7,820 nt of DNA from Haloarculaceae archaeon (GTDB taxonomy: Archaea; Halobacteriota; Halobacteria; Halobacteriales; Haloarculaceae): the NCBI GenBank assembly GCA_018609945.1, contig JAHENO010000135.1, positions 1 to 7,820 on the forward strand, in the 5' to 3' direction. A model generated the notes under the pieces. It searched no databases. It saw nothing but the letters and a program-made list of their open reading frames with translations, and had not been told where the DNA came from. Positions within the stretch are counted from its first letter, which is position 1, and each line of letters begins with the position of its first letter. Shown here piece after piece: positions 1-6,663 of this stretch. The translations under genes were made by a program, and so were the position numbers.

Positions 1-1
1 G

Positions 2-1108
2 GCCCGCCGCAACCGGGCCATCACCGATCGCTTCGAGCCCGGCTCCACCTTCAAGCTGGTCGGCGCCGTGGCGGCCATCGAGCAGGGGCTCGTGAGTCTC
101 GACGATTCGGTAGAGACCGGTGAGGGATGGGCTGTCTTCCACGGCCACACGATGAAGGACGTGCAGGCGCACGGCACCATCTCGTTCGCCGACGTCATTG
201 CGAAGTCGAGCAACGTAGGGATGGCCAAGACGATCGACCGGCTCGATGAAGGCGTCTTCTACCAGTATGCTCGCAACATGGGCTTCAGCCAGCCGACGTG
301 GGTCGACCTGCCGGGGGAAGTGGGCGGAGTGCTGAAGCGGCCGACGCAGTGGAGCGCGACGACCCAGACTTCGATGGCCATCGGCTACGAGGTGTCGGTG
401 ACGCCGCTGCAGTTGCTCACGGCCTACAGCGCACTGGCAAATGGGGGGCGCATCCTGCGGCCCTACGTGGTGGCCGAGCGACGGAACGTGACGGGCAAGA
501 CCCTTTGGGAAAACGAGCCCGAGACCATCCGCCGCGCCTTCGAGAAGGAAACTGCCGATACGCTCCGGTCGGCCTTCGAGCGAGTCGTCGAAAGCGGAAC
601 GGGTACCAACGCACAGATCGAGGGATTGCGCGTGGCGGGCAAGACGGGCACGGCGCTCCAGATCACGAACGGGGAGTATTCGGCGGAGGAGTCGCGCGCC
701 TCGTTTGTGGGCTTCTTCCCGGCCGACGAGCCGGAGGTGGCTCTGCTCGTGGTACTGGGGGCGCCCGACGGCGGGTATCATGGCGGTGACGTGGCCGCCC
801 CGGTGTTTCGACGGGTGGCGCGGCGCTGGGCCGGCACGTTTCCGGACGTGGTGGACCGAATGACCCCGGATGCCCCTCCAGTTTCCGATGAAGCGCCGGC
901 GGGGCCCCGCGCCTCGGCGACGGCTTTCCCGCCCGAGCAGACGGACGCGATGCCCGACCTGACGGGTCTCAGCACGCGCCGGGCGGTGGCGTGGCTCCAG
1001 AAGCACGGCGTGACGCCCCGGCTCAACGGACACGGAAAAGTGGTGCGCCACCAGCCTGGACCGGGCGCGCCGCTTCCGACGCATGCGTTTCTCGCGGCCT
1101 CCGAATGA
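2..1108 (+). CDS. ftsI: Division-specific penicillin-binding protein (FtsI/PBP3 type), 3' part, with C-terminal PASTA domain
   Basis: This is the C-terminal 368 codons of a class B penicillin-binding protein, a periplasmic D,D-transpeptidase that cross-links septal peptidoglycan. The reading frame is open from base 2, so the N-terminal membrane anchor and dimerisation domain lie outside the window. All three transpeptidase motifs are visible: STFK (catalytic Ser codon at 44-46), SSN (206-214) and KTGT (641-652). The class B stretch SMAIGYEVSVTPLQL lies between SSN and KTGT. A Pro/Ala-rich linker (about 857-949) leads to a single PASTA domain (about 950-1102, beginning MPDLTGLSTRRAVAWL). PASTA domains bind peptidoglycan stem peptides or stabilise the protein in other families. 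The gene precedes murE by 4 nt and sits in a dcw cluster, which supports FtsI over a sporulation paralogue. Nothing looks truncated at the 3' end. The family call is firm; the role of the PASTA domain is inference. Confidence 0.95.
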   Translation, partial: ARRNRAITDRFEPGSTFKLVGAVAAIEQGLVSLDDSVETGEGWAVFHGHTMKDVQAHGTISFADVIAKSSNVGMAKTIDRLDEGVFYQYARNMGFSQPTWVDLPGEVGGVLKRPTQWSATTQTSMAIGYEVSVTPLQLLTAYSALANGGRILRPYVVAERRNVTGKTLWENEPETIRRAFEKETADTLRSAFERVVESGTGTNAQIEGLRVAGKTGTALQITNGEYSAEESRASFVGFFPADEPEVALLVVLGAPDGGYHGGDVAAPVFRRVARRWAGTFPDVVDRMTPDAPPVSDEAPAGPRASATAFPPEQTDAMPDLTGLSTRRAVAWLQKHGVTPRLNGHGKVVRHQPGPGAPLPTHAFLAASE

Positions 1109-1112
1109 GCCG

Positions 1113-2651
1113 ATGGCGGGTTCCCAGTCCGTACGTGCTGACCGGTCCGACGAGACGGCCCACGCGCCGCTTCCATGGTCGACGCTACGACGTCGGCTCC
1201 GGGATGCAGGCCTGCTGGAGGAGACAATTCGCGGGGCGGACGCGCCCGCTCCCGATTCGCTCACAATTGAGACCTTGACAGACGACAGCCGGGCGGTCGA
1301 GCCCGGCGCCGGCTTCGTCGCCGTTCGGGGCGTCGAGGCCGACGGACATTCGTTCATTGACATGGCGGTAGAAAACGGCGCTTGTCTCGTCGTGTGCGAG
1401 GCGGTGCCGGAGCGGGCGCGCGAGCGCTTTCCCGGCACCGTGTTCGCCCGCGTGACGGACACGCGCACGGCCCTGGCCGAGGCGGCCGCGGCGTTCTATG
1501 GCGACCCGGCCGATGCCCTGCGGCTCGTGGGCGTGACGGGCACCAACGGCAAGACGACGGTGGCCTATCTGGTGCATCACCTGCTGGAGACGCTCGGGGC
1601 GTCCACCGGGCTCCTCAGCACGATTGAGGTGCGGACCGGTGCTCGAACCACGAAGATGAACCTCACGACCCCGGGGCCGCTCGCTCTCCACCGCACGCTG
1701 CGGGAGATGGTGGAGGCCGGTTGCACGGCCTGTGCAATGGAGGTGTCGTCCCACGCGCTTGCCCAGAAACGAGTGCACGGGCTCGACCATGAGGCGGCGA
1801 TCTTTACCAACCTCTCAGTCGATCACCTCAATTACCACGGCAGCCTCGAAGCGTACCGGGCCGCGAAGAAGCGGCTGTTCGACGGCCTTGGCCCCGACGC
1901 TACGGCCCTCTACAATGCCGACGATGAGGCGGGACCCACGATGGTGGCGGACACGGCGGCGTCGGTCGTGTCCTTTGCGGTCGACAGCGAGGCGGACATT
2001 GGGGTGTCGGTGTTGCAAAGCGACATCGATGGACTGCGGCTGCGGATCGACGGTCACGAGCGGCGCTTCCGACTGGCAGGACGCTTCAACGCGTACAACT
2101 TGGCGGCCGCCTACGGGGTGGGCACGGCCCTCGGCTTCCCCCCGGAGGCCGTACTTGATGCTCTGGCCGACGCCCCGCCGGTGCCGGGCCGCTTCGAGCC
2201 GCTGCGGGTCGAGGACGGCACCACGGTGATCGTGGACTACGCCCACACGCCCGACGCACTGGAAAACATTCTTCGCGCCGTGCGCGAGACAATGCCCGAC
2301 GGCGCGACGCTCTGGTGCGTCTTTGGCTGTGGCGGCGACCGCGACGCGAGCAAGCGCCCCGAAATGGGCCGCGTTGCCGAGCGGTTGGCCGACCGCGCCA
2401 TCGTGACGAGCGACAATCCGCGCACCGAAGAGCCGGTGGCCATTCTCAACGACATCCGCGACGGGGTGCAGCGGCCGGACGCAATGCGCTGGATCGTGGA
2501 CCGCGAGGAGGCCATCCAAGCCGCGGCGGATGAATCTGCCCCGGGCGACGTGGTGGTCATCGCCGGCAGGGGCCACGAGGCCACCCAGACTATCGGCACC
2601 GACACGCGCCCCTTCGACGACCGGGAAATTGCTCGACGATATTTTGGTTGA
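1113..2651 (+). CDS. murE: UDP-MurNAc-L-Ala-D-Glu:meso-diaminopimelate ligase
   Basis: This cytoplasmic ATP-dependent Mur ligase adds the third stem-peptide residue to UDP-MurNAc-L-Ala-D-Glu. From the ATG at 1113 it is 512 residues. The N-terminal UDP-substrate domain contains TDDSRAV. The ATP P-loop GTNGKTT lies at residues 143-149. TTPGPL and MEVSSHAL follow, then YHGSLEAYRAAKK, whose first Lys of the KK pair (residue 252) matches the carbamylated lysine of the family. The C-terminal domain has VDYAHTPDALEN, FGCGGDRDASKRPEMG and DNPRTEEP (residues 434-441). DNPR is the known signature for meso-DAP rather than L-Lys, so a DAP-type wall is expected. An in-frame ATG at 1083 would add 10 residues and overlap ftsI by 26 nt. 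I prefer 1113, which lies 4 nt past the ftsI stop; neither start has a Shine-Dalgarno sequence. Close spacing suggests translational coupling with ftsI. Confidence 0.95.
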   Translation: MAGSQSVRADRSDETAHAPLPWSTLRRRLRDAGLLEETIRGADAPAPDSLTIETLTDDSRAVEPGAGFVAVRGVEADGHSFIDMAVENGACLVVCEAVPERARERFPGTVFARVTDTRTALAEAAAAFYGDPADALRLVGVTGTNGKTTVAYLVHHLLETLGASTGLLSTIEVRTGARTTKMNLTTPGPLALHRTLREMVEAGCTACAMEVSSHALAQKRVHGLDHEAAIFTNLSVDHLNYHGSLEAYRAAKKRLFDGLGPDATALYNADDEAGPTMVADTAASVVSFAVDSEADIGVSVLQSDIDGLRLRIDGHERRFRLAGRFNAYNLAAAYGVGTALGFPPEAVLDALADAPPVPGRFEPLRVEDGTTVIVDYAHTPDALENILRAVRETMPDGATLWCVFGCGGDRDASKRPEMGRVAERLADRAIVTSDNPRTEEPVAILNDIRDGVQRPDAMRWIVDREEAIQAAADESAPGDVVVIAGRGHEATQTIGTDTRPFDDREIARRYFG

Positions 2652-2652
2652 T

Positions 2653-2693
2653 CGGGAGCGTGGGGGCAGAAGTGCTCGTGCCCCCCGCTCTCG
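2653..2693 (+). other. GC-rich hairpin in the murE-mraY gap
   Basis: The 55-nt gap between the murE stop and the mraY start is almost filled by an inverted repeat. Bases 2653-2668 pair with 2679-2693, giving about 15 base pairs with one G-T wobble and one bulged T (2661), around a 10-nt loop (2669-2678). The core is GGGGGCA against TGCCCCC. No T-run follows, so it is not a canonical intrinsic terminator. The right arm ends 13 nt before the mraY ATG. It could be an RNA-stability, processing or translation-control element. No family is recognised and the function is unknown. Confidence 0.6.
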
Positions 2694-2706
2694 GCTTCCA
2701 CGCCCC

Positions 2707-3864
2707 ATGCTCTACTACCTCATCAACCACATTGACCAGCTCTACGAGCCGCCCGGGTTCCAGGTGATTCAGTTCATCACCGTGCGGGCGGCGCTGGCGT
2801 CCATTACGGCGCTCGGCATCGCGATGGGGGCGGGCCGGGGCATCATCCGGTGGCTGCGGCGGCAGCAGCTCGGAGAGCAGGTGCGCGAGGGCGAGGCCGC
2901 TGGGGTGGTGAGCCACGCCCACAAGGCGGGCACACCCACGATGGGTGGCATCATCATTTTACTGGCCGTGGGCGGCGCCACCCTACTCTGGGGCGCGATT
3001 GCCAACACATACGTATGGCTGGCCCTGATAGCGACCGCCGGGCTCGGGGTCGTCGGGTTCGTCGACGACTACCTGCAAACGGTGCAGAACCGGGAAGAAG
3101 GCCTTCGCCCGCGGCACAAGCTCGCCGGTCAGGTAAGCATCGGGCTCTTCGTGGGCGGGGTGCTCTACTTCCACCCTGATTTCGCGGCGTACAATACGTT
3201 CACGTTCATGCCCTTTCTGAAGGATCAGGTCGTCGATTATGACCTCTTCCGGTTCTGGGAGCTGGGGGTCGATTTGGGCTGGGTCGTGTACCTGCCGGTG
3301 GTCGTGTTCATCGTCACGGCCACCTCCAACGCGGTCAACCTGACCGATGGGCTCGACGGCCTCACGACGGGCGTCACGGCGTTCGTGTCGCTCGGGTTGA
3401 TCGCGCTGGTGTACATTTCCGGGAACGTCCAGTTTGCGACGTTCCTGAACGTGATGTACCTGCCGGGGACCGGCGAGCTGACGGTGTTCGTGGCGGCCGT
3501 TACGGCAGCCTGCTTCGGGTTTCTCTGGTACAACGGCTACCCGGCGACCGTCTTCATGGGCGACACCGGCGCGCTCGCCCTCGGCGGGGCCGTCGGGAGC
3601 ACGATTCTGATGGTGCGAAAGGAGCTGCTGCTGCCCTTGCTCGGCATCGTGTACTTTGCCGAGGCCGTCTCGGTCATCCTGCAGACGAGTTATTTCAAGT
3701 ACACGCGGCGCCGGACCGGAGAGGGAGAACGCATCTTCCGGATGGCGCCCCTGCATCATCATTACGAGGCGCTCGGCATGCACGAAGCAAAGATCGTGAC
3801 GCGCTTCTGGATCGTGACGGCCATCACCGTGATCGCCGCCTTGCTCATGCTCCGCATCCGTTGA
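2707..3864 (+). CDS. mraY: Phospho-MurNAc-pentapeptide translocase (lipid I synthase)
   Basis: This polytopic inner-membrane enzyme transfers phospho-MurNAc-pentapeptide from UDP to undecaprenyl phosphate, making lipid I. From the ATG at 2707 it is 385 residues, slightly longer than the roughly 360 of Escherichia coli, as in Bacteroidota homologues. Family motifs appear in order: HKAGTPTMGG (72-81), the acidic pair DDYLQ (120-124), NLTDGLDG (211-218), MGDTG with its Asp at 286, and PLHHHYE with the His triad at 350-352. Hydrophobic spans separate these motifs along the whole length. The frame stays open upstream to 2530, but that stretch lies inside murE and lacks family similarity, so 2707 is the better start. 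The position after the DDxx pair is Gln124, where many homologues have Lys. murF, which usually lies between murE and mraY in proteobacterial and Gram-positive clusters, is absent. Confidence 0.95.
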   Translation: MLYYLINHIDQLYEPPGFQVIQFITVRAALASITALGIAMGAGRGIIRWLRRQQLGEQVREGEAAGVVSHAHKAGTPTMGGIIILLAVGGATLLWGAIANTYVWLALIATAGLGVVGFVDDYLQTVQNREEGLRPRHKLAGQVSIGLFVGGVLYFHPDFAAYNTFTFMPFLKDQVVDYDLFRFWELGVDLGWVVYLPVVVFIVTATSNAVNLTDGLDGLTTGVTAFVSLGLIALVYISGNVQFATFLNVMYLPGTGELTVFVAAVTAACFGFLWYNGYPATVFMGDTGALALGGAVGSTILMVRKELLLPLLGIVYFAEAVSVILQTSYFKYTRRRTGEGERIFRMAPLHHHYEALGMHEAKIVTRFWIVTAITVIAALLMLRIR

Positions 3865-3871
3865 TTTTACA

Positions 3872-3892
3872 TAGGTTTGTACCAAATAACCT
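3872..3892 (+). promoter_or_regulatory. Possible Bacteroidota-type -7 promoter box with nested palindrome, upstream of murD
   Basis: TAGGTTTG at 3872-3879 matches the Bacteroidota -7 consensus TAnnTTTG exactly. It lies 8 nt after the mraY stop in a short AT-richer patch. The same bases form a nested palindrome: TTTG and CAAA around TAC (3876-3886), flanked by AGG (3873-3875) and CCT (3890-3892). A clear -33 TTTG element is not visible at the expected distance, which weakens the promoter call. If real, it would give murD and the downstream genes their own transcript starting near 3886. Confidence 0.3.
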
Positions 3893-3898
3893 GTCCGT

Positions 3899-3923
3899 AG
3901 AGACGTCCGGATTGGACGCCTCT
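3899..3923 (+). promoter_or_regulatory. Hairpin/palindrome in the murD leader (CGTCC-N5-GGACG core)
   Basis: Bases 3899-3908 pair with 3914-3923 in a 10-position stem with one A-C mismatch, around the 5-nt loop GGATT. The 15-nt core at 3904-3918 is CGTCCGGATTGGACG. The same core, with two loop changes, occurs in the murG leader at 6646-6660. No T-run follows, so it is not a terminator. It may be an RNA hairpin in the 5' leader or a double-stranded operator for a dimeric regulator. It ends 44 nt before the preferred murD start. Confidence 0.5.
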
Positions 3924-3967
3924 GCATGAGGACAACAACACACGTGGAAATACTCTCTGCCCCCAAC

Positions 3968-5350
3968 ATGACTCCGGACGAGGTCCGCACAAAACGAGGG
4001 ACCGTAGTGGGTGGGGCCCGCAGTGGGCGGGCCGTGGCTCAACTGCTGGCCGAGGCCGGGGGAGAGGTCTTTCTTACGGAGCAGGGGCCGCCGCCGGAGG
4101 GCACCCAACCGGCGCTCGATGAGGCCGGGGTCGACTACGAATTTGAAGGGCACACGGTGCGGGCGCTCGACGCCGACTTCTTTGTGCTCAGCCCGGGGGT
4201 GCCCACACAATCGAACATCGTGCAGCAGGCGCTGCGAGCTGGAATCGACGTGTACTCGGAGATCGAAGCGGCCTCCTGGTTCTGCGACGCGCCCATCGTG
4301 GCCATCACCGGCACCAACGGCAAAACGACCACGACGAGCCTCACCGGCCACGTTTTTCGGGAGGCTTTGGCCGACGATCCGGGCCGAGAGGCCGTCGTGG
4401 CCGGCAACATTGGGTACCCGTTTTCCGACTACGTGCGCGACGTGGAACCGTCGGACGTGGTGGTGCTGGAGGTGTCCAGCTTTCAGCTCGACCACGTGGA
4501 CACGTTCCATCCCCGCGTCAGCGTGCTGCTCAATATTACCCCCGACCACCTGGACCGCTACGACGACGATTTTGAGGCCTATGCGCAGGCCAAGTTCAAC
4601 ATTTTCCGCAATCAGGGCGAGGGTGACACGGTGGTGTACAACCGCGACGACGACACCGTGCGACAGGAGGTAGAGGGGGCTGCGGAGACGCACGGCTTCC
4701 GTCCGCTGGCGATCACGCTGGAGGGCGTGCCGGGGGCTGGGGGAAGCCTGCACGAGGATCACATCGTTCTTCGAATCGACGACGAGGCCGAACCGCTCAT
4801 GCAACGAGACGAGCTGGCCCTCCGGGGGCGCCACAACGTGTACAATTCGCTCGCGGCCGCCGTCTCGGCCCGCGTGATGGAGGTCGAGAACGACGTCATC
4901 CGCGAGAGTCTGGCCGGCTTCGAGGGCGTGCCGCACCGGCTGGAGGAGGTGCGCACGGTTGACGGCGTGCTGTACGTGAATGACTCGAAGGCCACCAACG
5001 TAAACGCTGTCTGGTACGCCCTCGAGAGCTTCGAGCGGCCCGTGGTGCTCATTGCGGGTGGGCGGGATAAGGGCAACGACTACGCCGACCTCAAGCCGCT
5101 CGTCCGCGAAAAAGTACGGGCCGTGGTGGCCCTCGGCGAGAGTGCCGACAAAGTGGCCCGTGAGCTCGGCGCGGAGGCCCCCGACTGCAGCCATGCGCAG
5201 ACCATGGAGAAGGCCCTGAGTCAGGCCCAGGGCTTTGCCCAGCCGGGCGACGTGGTGCTCCTGAGCCCGGCGTGCTCTTCCTTCGACATGTACGAGAGTT
5301 ACGAGGAGCGGGGCAACCTCTTCCGCCGCCTCGTGAAGACGCTGCTGTAG
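3968..5350 (+). CDS. murD: UDP-MurNAc-L-Ala:D-glutamate ligase
   Basis: This cytoplasmic Mur ligase adds D-Glu to UDP-MurNAc-L-Ala, one step before MurE. From the ATG at 3968 it has 460 residues. The N-terminal Rossmann-like domain starts with VVGGARSG (residues 13-20). The P-loop GTNGKTT is at 115-121. VSSFQLDHV and LNITPDHLDRY follow, and the Lys in AYAQAKFNIF (residue 209) corresponds to the carbamylated lysine of MurD. The C-terminal domain has NDSKATNVNA, AGGRDKGNDY and LSPACSSFDMYESYEERG. An ATG at 3926 is in frame and would add 14 residues. That stretch uses codons rare elsewhere here (AGG, several ACA, ATA, TCT) and begins 2 nt after a hairpin, so I treat it as leader. The 3968 start also puts the glycine-rich loop at the usual distance from the N terminus. 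No Shine-Dalgarno sequence precedes either start. Confidence 0.95.
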   Translation: MTPDEVRTKRGTVVGGARSGRAVAQLLAEAGGEVFLTEQGPPPEGTQPALDEAGVDYEFEGHTVRALDADFFVLSPGVPTQSNIVQQALRAGIDVYSEIEAASWFCDAPIVAITGTNGKTTTTSLTGHVFREALADDPGREAVVAGNIGYPFSDYVRDVEPSDVVVLEVSSFQLDHVDTFHPRVSVLLNITPDHLDRYDDDFEAYAQAKFNIFRNQGEGDTVVYNRDDDTVRQEVEGAAETHGFRPLAITLEGVPGAGGSLHEDHIVLRIDDEAEPLMQRDELALRGRHNVYNSLAAAVSARVMEVENDVIRESLAGFEGVPHRLEEVRTVDGVLYVNDSKATNVNAVWYALESFERPVVLIAGGRDKGNDYADLKPLVREKVRAVVALGESADKVARELGAEAPDCSHAQTMEKALSQAQGFAQPGDVVLLSPACSSFDMYESYEERGNLFRRLVKTLL

Positions 5351-5357
5351 TGTGTAT

Positions 5358-5420
5358 TTCGTGTTGCGTATTCCGTCAGAGAAATGGGCCGATTACGCAA
5401 TGCGCACTACGCAATACGGA
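5358..5420 (+). repeat. Three related 11-bp repeats (one inverted, two direct) in the murD-ftsW gap
   Basis: The 113-nt gap (5351-5463) is AT-richer than the genes. It holds TACGCAATGCG (5394-5404), TACGCAATACG (5408-5418), which differs at one position, and the inverted copy CGTGTTGCGTA (5360-5370). The inverted copy can pair fully with 5408-5418 (11 pairs, one G-T wobble, extendable to 5358-5420) or with 5394-5404 (11 pairs, two wobbles). The two pairings exclude each other. It could be a dispersed extragenic repeat or a leader with alternative folds. No known riboswitch is recognised and no T-run follows. Confidence 0.5.
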
Positions 5421-5463
5421 CAAGAACGAAGATTTGAAATTCCCGATTTGGCATTAACGTTCG

Positions 5464-6615
5464 ATGAGCGTCGTTCAGTCTCTTAAACATACGATCACCG
5501 ACCGCGCCCCGGCGGACAAGTACGTGGTGTGGGTTGTGCTCGGCCTTGCGGCGGCCGGGGTGGTGGCGGTGTATAGCGCCGTCACGTACCTGGCAGAGGT
5601 GCGGGTGGGGACCGAGCCGGTGCACTTTCTGGTGAACCACCTCGTTCGCGTGGGCATCGCGCTTGGGGTGATGTGGGGAGTCAGCCTGATCGACTACCGC
5701 ACGCTGGCCCGGTATAGCCAGATTGCCCTCCTCGGCGCGCTGGTGCTGCTCGTCGCTGTCAAAATCGTGGGCTTCTTCTCGCCCGGGACCGATCGCTGGT
5801 TGCAGATTGCCGGGGTCGGGTTTCAGCCCTCGGAGCTTGCGCGCGTGGCCCTCGTCTTCTACGTGGCCATTCTGCTGGTAAAGAAACAGGAGTACGTGAA
5901 GAGCTTCAGCCGGACGTTCCTGCCGATTCTGGTGTGGGTGTTTCTGACGGTGGGACTCATCGGCCTCGACGACCTTTCGACTGCCCTGGTGCTCCTGGGG
6001 GCCGTGCTCCTCATGAGCCTCGTGGGACGGGTGAGCGTGGTGCAGCTTTTCGGACTCGGGGCGCTTGGGGTGGTGATGGCGTTCGGGGTGCTGTCGACCT
6101 CCCCGGACCGGGCCGCCCGCGTGGAGGCGTACCTCGGGATGGACGTGTTTGCGAACACCAATCCCGAGCAGGTGATGGACGCGAAGGGGGAGCAGTACCA
6201 ATCCCGGCAGGCCCGGATGGCCTTTGCCGCGGGAGGGCTGACGGGGGTGGGGCCCGGAAAAAGCGTACAGCGCGACTTCCTGCCGGCCCCGTACAACGAC
6301 TTTATTTTCGCCATTATCGCCGAGGAGTACGGGATCTTAGGTGCTCTCGTCCTGCTGTTCGGATTCTGCGTGTTGCTCTTCCGCGGATACCTCCGCATCG
6401 CCCGCGACGCCCCCGATCCGCTGGGGCTGTTTCTGGCGGTCGGGTTCACCACGCTGATCGTGACATACGGCTTCGTGCACGCCGGGGTGGCCTGCGGACT
6501 GCTGCCGGTGACGGGGCTGCCCATGCCCTTCGTGTCGTACGGCGGCACGTCGCTGCTGGCGAACGGCATCATGGCGGGAGTGCTGCTGAATATTTCGCGG
6601 CACGCGGAGACATAA
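5464..6615 (+). CDS. ftsW: Septal peptidoglycan glycosyltransferase of the SEDS family
   Basis: FtsW is a polytopic inner-membrane SEDS protein that polymerises lipid II into glycan strands at the division site, acting with the class B PBP FtsI encoded upstream. The product is 383 residues, normal for the family. Hydrophobic spans run throughout, consistent with about ten membrane segments. Family motifs include GTDRW (108-112), FQPSEL (120-125), FLPAPYNDFIFAIIAEEYG with the presumed catalytic Asp at 279, and GLPMPFVSYGGTSLLANG, where SYGGT is 358-362. The loop QSRQARMAFAAGGLTGVGPG resembles Bacteroidota homologues. It could in principle be RodA, but the position between murD and murG strongly favours FtsW. 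The ATG at 5464 is the natural start and is followed by a short cytoplasmic N terminus. No Shine-Dalgarno sequence is seen; the bases before the start are AT-rich. Confidence 0.95.
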   Translation: MSVVQSLKHTITDRAPADKYVVWVVLGLAAAGVVAVYSAVTYLAEVRVGTEPVHFLVNHLVRVGIALGVMWGVSLIDYRTLARYSQIALLGALVLLVAVKIVGFFSPGTDRWLQIAGVGFQPSELARVALVFYVAILLVKKQEYVKSFSRTFLPILVWVFLTVGLIGLDDLSTALVLLGAVLLMSLVGRVSVVQLFGLGALGVVMAFGVLSTSPDRAARVEAYLGMDVFANTNPEQVMDAKGEQYQSRQARMAFAAGGLTGVGPGKSVQRDFLPAPYNDFIFAIIAEEYGILGALVLLFGFCVLLFRGYLRIARDAPDPLGLFLAVGFTTLIVTYGFVHAGVACGLLPVTGLPMPFVSYGGTSLLANGIMAGVLLNISRHAET

Positions 6616-6642
6616 GAACGTGAACCTCAAAATATCACGAGA

Positions 6643-6663
6643 GGCCGTCCGGTGTGGACGGTT
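6643..6663 (+). promoter_or_regulatory. Hairpin/palindrome in the murG leader (same CGTCC-N5-GGACG core as murD)
   Basis: CCGTCC (6645-6650) pairs perfectly with GGACGG (6656-6661) around the 5-nt loop GGTGT, and two G-T wobbles extend it to 6643-6663. The core CGTCCGGTGTGGACG (6646-6660) matches 13 of 15 bases of the element before murD; both differences lie in the loop. A run of five T (6675-6679) begins 12 nt after the outer end of the stem, too far for a classical terminator. The hairpin ends 22 nt before the preferred murG start. Confidence 0.5.

Noticed and set aside
1815..2708. Long antisense open frame of about 297 codons opposite murE
   Set aside because: It is a shadow of the GC-rich murE frame. 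Its translation is rich in Arg, His and Gly with no recognisable domain, and murE is certain on the other strand.
3973..3985. Short inverted repeat CGGAC-GAG-GTCCG at the start of murD
   Set aside because: It is a 5-bp arm inside coding sequence, explained by the codons for PDEVR. Chance occurrence is likely in GC-rich DNA.
3845..5194. Antisense open frame of about 449 codons opposite murD
   Set aside because: Long antisense frames are expected in GC-rich genes. The translation has no family motifs and the sense strand encodes a complete MurD.
5431..5450. Bacteroidota promoter before ftsW based on two TTTG tetramers
   Set aside because: Neither TTTG is preceded by the TAnn part of the -7 box, and their spacing of about 10 nt does not fit the -33/-7 distance.
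5272..5457. Small + strand frame overlapping the murD 3' end and the repeat-bearing gap
   Set aside because: Most of it lies out of frame inside murD. The rest translates the 11-bp repeats, with no coding-like composition.
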